A stretch of DNA of 35,425 nt from contig JAOZOU010000012.1 of the NCBI GenBank assembly GCA_029933125.1, positions 1 through 35,425 on the forward strand. Reading direction: 5' to 3'. A program made the position numbers and the translations under genes. This document shows, piece after piece, positions 32,636-35,425 of the stretch. The stretch is from a bacterium. Its GTDB lineage: Bacteria; Arandabacterota; Arandabacteria; Arandabacterales; Arandabacteraceae. Below the pieces are notes generated by a model. That model had not been told where the DNA came from and made no database searches. It saw only the letters and a program-made list of their open reading frames with translations. Position 1 is the first letter of the stretch. Every line of letters starts with the position of its first letter.

Positions 32636-33268
32636 TTATCTGAAGAGCCCCTTGATAGCACTCCAGGTCGTCACATCATTAGCCATTCCGCAGTCGTAAA
32701 GATCGAGCTGCATCTCGAAGCCTACGTTGTCATCCATCCAAGTTGGGCTGGACTCGTCGCAATCACGCATATAGTATCCTTGGTAACTACCGTCACCGCA
32801 AAGGTGAGCATACGCGCCAGTACCATCCTGGATGATTATAACCGCACCGGAAAGGCCGTTCATGCACTCGTTAGGATCAAGAATGCCATCGGAATCCAGA
32901 TCAAGGAACTGGAAGGTCATGTCACAAGACCCGTGCATGGTACCTACACCAGTGTGGTCAAGATCAAGGATGCAATCTCTAAACTCAGCAGTCCAGATAT
33001 GCTCGTCTGGGTCATAAACATAGTAGTTTGTCCAGATGTATGCCCATCTTGCGTTGGGATCACTGGCATCAGGCCAACCATCATCATTGACCTCGATCCA
33101 CCACTGACCGGGAGCAATGTCACCACCATCAATCTGCCCTGAATAGACAGGATCATTATTGATGACCATGTTACCAAGGCCTGTGCAATGGAATTCAAGG
33201 TGTTGATCGGCCCAAGCGAAACCAACAGCGAGAACAAGCGCAGCTACTAAAGCCACGAGAGTTTTCAT
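32636..33268 (-). CDS. Secreted protein with EF-hand-like loop, paralog 1
   Basis: A 210-residue product from ATG 33268, behind GGGAGG. The signal peptide is MKTLVALVAALVLAVGFAWA. The mature part shares with the next upstream gene a DDxGWPxxxDP..R..W pattern (residues about 61-76) and a Gly/Cys-containing strand leading to an Asp-rich loop. Here that loop is a textbook EF-hand or dockerin-like calcium site: D123, D125, D127, G128, D131, E134. Several cysteines (C28, C99, C115, C135 and others) suggest disulfides. The C-terminus is TTWSAIKGLFR, nearly the same as the paralog's tail. I do not recognise a named family; the product is probably exported. Confidence 0.75.
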   Translation of the reverse strand: MKTLVALVAALVLAVGFAWADQHLEFHCTGLGNMVINNDPVYSGQIDGGDIAPGQWWIEVNDDGWPDASDPNARWAYIWTNYYVYDPDEHIWTAEFRDCILDLDHTGVGTMHGSCDMTFQFLDLDSDGILDPNECMNGLSGAVIIIQDGTGAYAHLCGDGSYQGYYMRDCDESSPTWMDDNVGFEMQLDLYDCGMANDVTTWSAIKGLFR

Positions 33269-33289
33269 CGTCTAACCTCCCTATCCTTA

Positions 33290-33318
33290 CTTATAGCCAG
33301 TCCGAGTAATCTCCTTAA
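33290..33318 (-). promoter_or_regulatory. Possible promoter of paralog 1
   Basis: On the minus strand, TTAAGG (33318-33313), 17 bases, TATAAG (33295-33290). The -10 is good and the -35 weak. The predicted RNA start would be near 33283, about 15 bases before ATG 33268. The gene may also be read from the strong promoter at 34142-34170. Confidence 0.35.
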
Positions 33319-33370
33319 CATGCCTATCTTACCTGCGCATCCCCCCTTCCACTATGGTTATTGAAGCCTG

Positions 33371-34015
33371 CTAACGATATAGTGCTTTTATCTGCCCCCA
33401 GCTTGTCTGCTCAGTTGCTGATGGACAACCCTCCATCATCGTCAGGTTGCCGCCATCATAAAGCGTGTCTGGACCTGGTGGTATGACAAAGGAAAAGTAA
33501 TTGCTTGCAATAGCACCCCAGCCAAATTCACATGCCATCTCGCCACCACTCGGATCGCTACAGAGCTTCGAGAGCCTAGCATCGAAAAGATGCTGCTTGT
33601 CACGTTCCCACAGCTGAAGCACTCTATCCTCATTGATGTCTCTTACCGTAATCTTGGCATTGATCGTTCCCTCACACCAGCCAACATAGCCGGGAGGGGC
33701 TGCTGTAGTGCTGAGATAGAATCTGCCTTGAAGCCGCCCATACCAATTGGCAGCGCCTGGTATGGAGTCATAATTGTCCTTGAAATACCAGACCCATAGA
33801 GAATCAAAGCGCTCCTGAGGATCGGTAGGCCAGCCTGAGTCATCAAACCAGATCTCAAGAGTTCCCTCTCCACCACTTGTGAGAACACCGATGTAGTGGG
33901 GTGAGGGCCCCAGAATGCCGCCATCGCTTATGATGCTGTAATCGAAGTTCCACGAACTAGCAACTGCTGGAAGCAGAACGAGACCGAGAAGGGCTACAAG
34001 ACCTCCTTTTTTCAT
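33371..34015 (-). CDS. Secreted protein with degenerate EF-hand loop, paralog 2
   Basis: A 214-residue product from ATG 34015. The start is fixed by AAGGAG just upstream, which lies inside the longer reading from ATG 34036. It has a signal peptide (MKKGGLVALLGLVLLPAVASS). Residues about 58-69 (DDSGWPTDPQER) and the following Trp/Tyr-rich strands align with paralog 1. The matching Asp-rich loop (DINEDRVLQLWE, residues 126-137) has Arg instead of the conserved Gly and Gln instead of one acid, so calcium binding is probably weakened. The tail is TSWGQIKALYR. Function unknown. It is the promoter-proximal gene of a probable three-gene minus-strand operon. Confidence 0.75.
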   Translation of the reverse strand: MKKGGLVALLGLVLLPAVASSWNFDYSIISDGGILGPSPHYIGVLTSGGEGTLEIWFDDSGWPTDPQERFDSLWVWYFKDNYDSIPGAANWYGRLQGRFYLSTTAAPPGYVGWCEGTINAKITVRDINEDRVLQLWERDKQHLFDARLSKLCSDPSGGEMACEFGWGAIASNYFSFVIPPGPDTLYDGGNLTMMEGCPSATEQTSWGQIKALYR

Positions 34016-34141
34016 AGTAACACTCCTTGCTTTCATATGTTAGACTCGCGCCCGTGGCCTATAGCTAATATCCGCTTACATCACCACCTTTCTTTATGAA
34101 ACAGCCTCACGCGCCGATCACATACTCTGACTACAGTTGTG

Positions 34142-34170
34142 ATTCTACCACAAAGTCCTTTCAAAGTCAA
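34142..34170 (-). promoter_or_regulatory. Strong sigma70-type promoter for the secreted-protein operon
   Basis: On the minus strand, TTGACT (34170-34165), 17 bases, TAGAAT (34147-34142). Each hexamer differs from consensus at only one position and the spacing is ideal. The RNA start is predicted near 34135, which leaves about 120 bases before ATG 34015. Confidence 0.75.
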
Positions 34171-34303
34171 CTCAAATAGATATCTGATTTTTGCGAACTC
34201 TTGTCTAAGGTAAGGCCAATTTTGGCAATAAGTTATCCCTTCCAAGGTTATTCTTTGTTAGAAATCCGAAGAACGTATGTAACTTACCGGGTGCAGGTAT
34301 TGA

Positions 34304-34332
34304 TTGACGTACTCGATGGCCCGAGTTAGTAT
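34304..34332 (+). promoter_or_regulatory. Promoter of the PorV/PorQ-like gene
   Basis: TTGACG (34304-34309), 17-base spacer, TAGTAT (34327-34332). The spacer itself carries the inverted repeat ACTCG (34311-34315) and CGAGT (34322-34326), a possible operator, since a protein bound there would block the polymerase. Confidence 0.65.
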
Positions 34333-34380
34333 TGAGATAGAGAGGCTCCCTTAGCAAACCAATCTCGACGGGGCTAGAAA

Positions 34381-35412
34381 TTGCGAAAGCTCAGCAACCA
34401 AGCAGCACTGGTGATCCATCTCCCTCGGCCTCACCAATCGCCCTTAGTGGCTTGTCTTGGTCTGATGCTTCTCCTGGTATCCAGTGCCCTGGGAGCGACC
34501 TATGGAAGCCTCAGCATAGAAAGCTTCGATGGCTCAGGCACCCATGGTCTTGTCGCCGATGCTAGAACCATAGACAACATGTTCTGGAATCCTGCCAGCC
34601 TAGGCTACTCCGCAAGAAGCGGCGCTTTCGCAGCACTCACCAATTATCTCGTGGCTGTCAGGATCTACTCGATCGGTTGTCAGGTTAGCTACGGGGGAAA
34701 GGGATTTGGGCTTTTTGTCAATGCTCTTAGGAGCGGGGATCTCACCCGAACGACGGGCGATGACCCCGGAGGTGGGCTTGGCGAAACTTTCACTTACAGT
34801 GAAACCACACTTGGTCTAAGTTCAGGGTGGCGATGGTCGCGATTTGTGTCATTCGGCACGACCTATAAGATGATATCGAGGCAATGTGATGGCGATGCCG
34901 AGTTTTTTGCCTTCTCTGACATGAGCTTGATGTCGAGCGTGAAAATTGGTGCCTGGCAGTACTCAGCAGCTCTTTGCGCTCAGAATATGCCTATGCTTTA
35001 CTATCCTGATAGCGATGAGAATGGTGAAGGCAACAATGGATACACAAATGGTGGTGTCGAGATCGGGCTGGCTGGAGTGAATCCTGATAAAGGCATTGGC
35101 ATTGGGATGAGTCACCGCTGGTCAGAAGGGCGGAGAAAAGAGATAAGATTTGGTACAAGTCTCGAGCCATCACAAGACTTCAGATTTAGTCTCGGCCTGA
35201 GAAAACGTATTGGTCATTTTTCCGATGCCAGCCAGAATCTATCATGGCATAGGGGGCTATGGGCTGCGTTCTCAGTAAGATTCGGAAGGTGTTGGCTGGG
35301 TTACGCATTCGAGGATTTTAGTCCGCTCGACAATGTCCATCATTTTACGCTTTCCTTCGAATTGGCACAAGGGGTAGCGTCAAGGTTTGTTCGCAAATTC
35401 TTTGAGGGGTGA
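34381..35412 (+). CDS. PorV/PorQ-like (UPF0164) outer-membrane protein
   Basis: A 343-residue product from TTG 34381, with GGGG eight bases upstream. It has a long N-terminal region ending in a hydrophobic signal core (ACLGLMLLLVSSALGA). The mature protein looks like a FadL-type barrel of the PorV/PorQ group: DARTIDNMFWNPASLGY near the N-terminus, then repeated strands such as TTLGLSSGWRWSRFVSFGTTYKMIS and RFSLGLRKRIG. In Bacteroidetes, PorV shuttles C-terminally tagged cargo in type IX secretion. The nearby protein with a sorting domain makes such a role possible here, but other UPF0164 barrels are not linked to secretion. Start codon choice is moderately sure. Confidence 0.7.
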   Translation: MRKLSNQAALVIHLPRPHQSPLVACLGLMLLLVSSALGATYGSLSIESFDGSGTHGLVADARTIDNMFWNPASLGYSARSGAFAALTNYLVAVRIYSIGCQVSYGGKGFGLFVNALRSGDLTRTTGDDPGGGLGETFTYSETTLGLSSGWRWSRFVSFGTTYKMISRQCDGDAEFFAFSDMSLMSSVKIGAWQYSAALCAQNMPMLYYPDSDENGEGNNGYTNGGVEIGLAGVNPDKGIGIGMSHRWSEGRRKEIRFGTSLEPSQDFRFSLGLRKRIGHFSDASQNLSWHRGLWAAFSVRFGRCWLGYAFEDFSPLDNVHHFTLSFELAQGVASRFVRKFFEG

Positions 35413-35425
35413 TCTCCTCCATTGC

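Larger units (their letters stand above)
34016..34380. other. Divergent intergenic control region
   Basis: 365 bases between two divergent genes. It contains the minus-strand promoter (34142-34170) with a roughly 120-base leader, the plus-strand promoter (34304-34332) with a leader of about 40 bases, and a short inverted repeat GCCAA-TT-TTGGC (34215-34226) near the middle. The minus leader includes a ribosome-binding-like GGTGGTG directly followed by a start-stop pair (ATG TAA). I see no coding gene and no recognisable riboswitch. Confidence 0.6.

Noticed and set aside
34016-34135. Riboswitch in the leader of the secreted-protein operon
   Set aside because: I found no conserved core of any riboswitch class that I can recognise by eye, and no terminator helix before the start codon.
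28118-35412. Genomic island or mobile element
   Set aside because: The gene content is accessory, but there is no transposase, integrase, flanking direct repeat or tRNA target, and the style of the sequence looks similar to the rest.

Overview
The window reads as a chromosomal segment of a diderm (Gram-negative type) bacterium of moderate G+C. Outer-membrane evidence is direct: a TamA/TamB pair, two further outer-membrane barrel proteins, a lipobox protein, an RseP protease and a PorV/PorQ-like protein. A large secreted protein carries a C-terminal FlgD/type-IX-secretion-like sorting domain. This combination, together with a short EF-Ts and frequent TTG starts, suggests a member of the FCB (Fibrobacteres-Chlorobi-Bacteroidetes) group or a related candidate phylum. 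That placement is inference; the sequence alone does not fix it. I saw no mobile element, integrase, CRISPR array or rRNA.

Layout. Positions 1-270 hold two tRNA genes (Met/CAT and Val/CAC) ended by a strong intrinsic terminator. From 287 to 9060 runs a tightly packed plus-strand housekeeping block: a divergent Nif3-like protein, a coiled-coil zinc-ribbon protein, an RNase HI whose 3' end is also the 5' end of the RNase P RNA gene (rnpB), a bifunctional Rel, a YfiH/PgeF-type protein, a small predicted barrel protein, Dtd, Maf, a YjbQ-family protein and MtnA. A clear sigma70-type promoter at 9072 then starts a classical translation and envelope block: rplM-rpsI, a structured leader with a predicted pseudoknot, rpsB-tsf-pyrH-frr, and uppS-cdsA-dxr-rseP.

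At 16.8-17.2 kb a small minus-strand lipoprotein gene overlaps the end of rseP and is divergent from tamA. Both genes have -10 boxes so close to their start codons that leaderless mRNAs are predicted, and a perfect 7+7 inverted repeat lies between them. The plus strand continues with tamA-tamB and then a 980-residue protein that joins a gluzincin-like metallopeptidase, a TolB/PD40-type propeller and an Omp85-like barrel. pcrA/uvrD follows.

From 28.1 kb the strand switches into an accessory secreted-protein region. It holds a 1463-residue gingipain-family protein with an Asp where the catalytic His is expected, two paralogous small secreted proteins that share a C-terminal tail, and a divergently transcribed PorV/PorQ-like protein. 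These genes look like a cargo-plus-outer-membrane module related to type IX secretion. The strongest candidates for new biology are the peptidase-propeller-barrel fusion beside tamAB, the paralog pair with the shared tail beside a PorV-like protein, the degenerate gingipain, and the rpsB leader pseudoknot.
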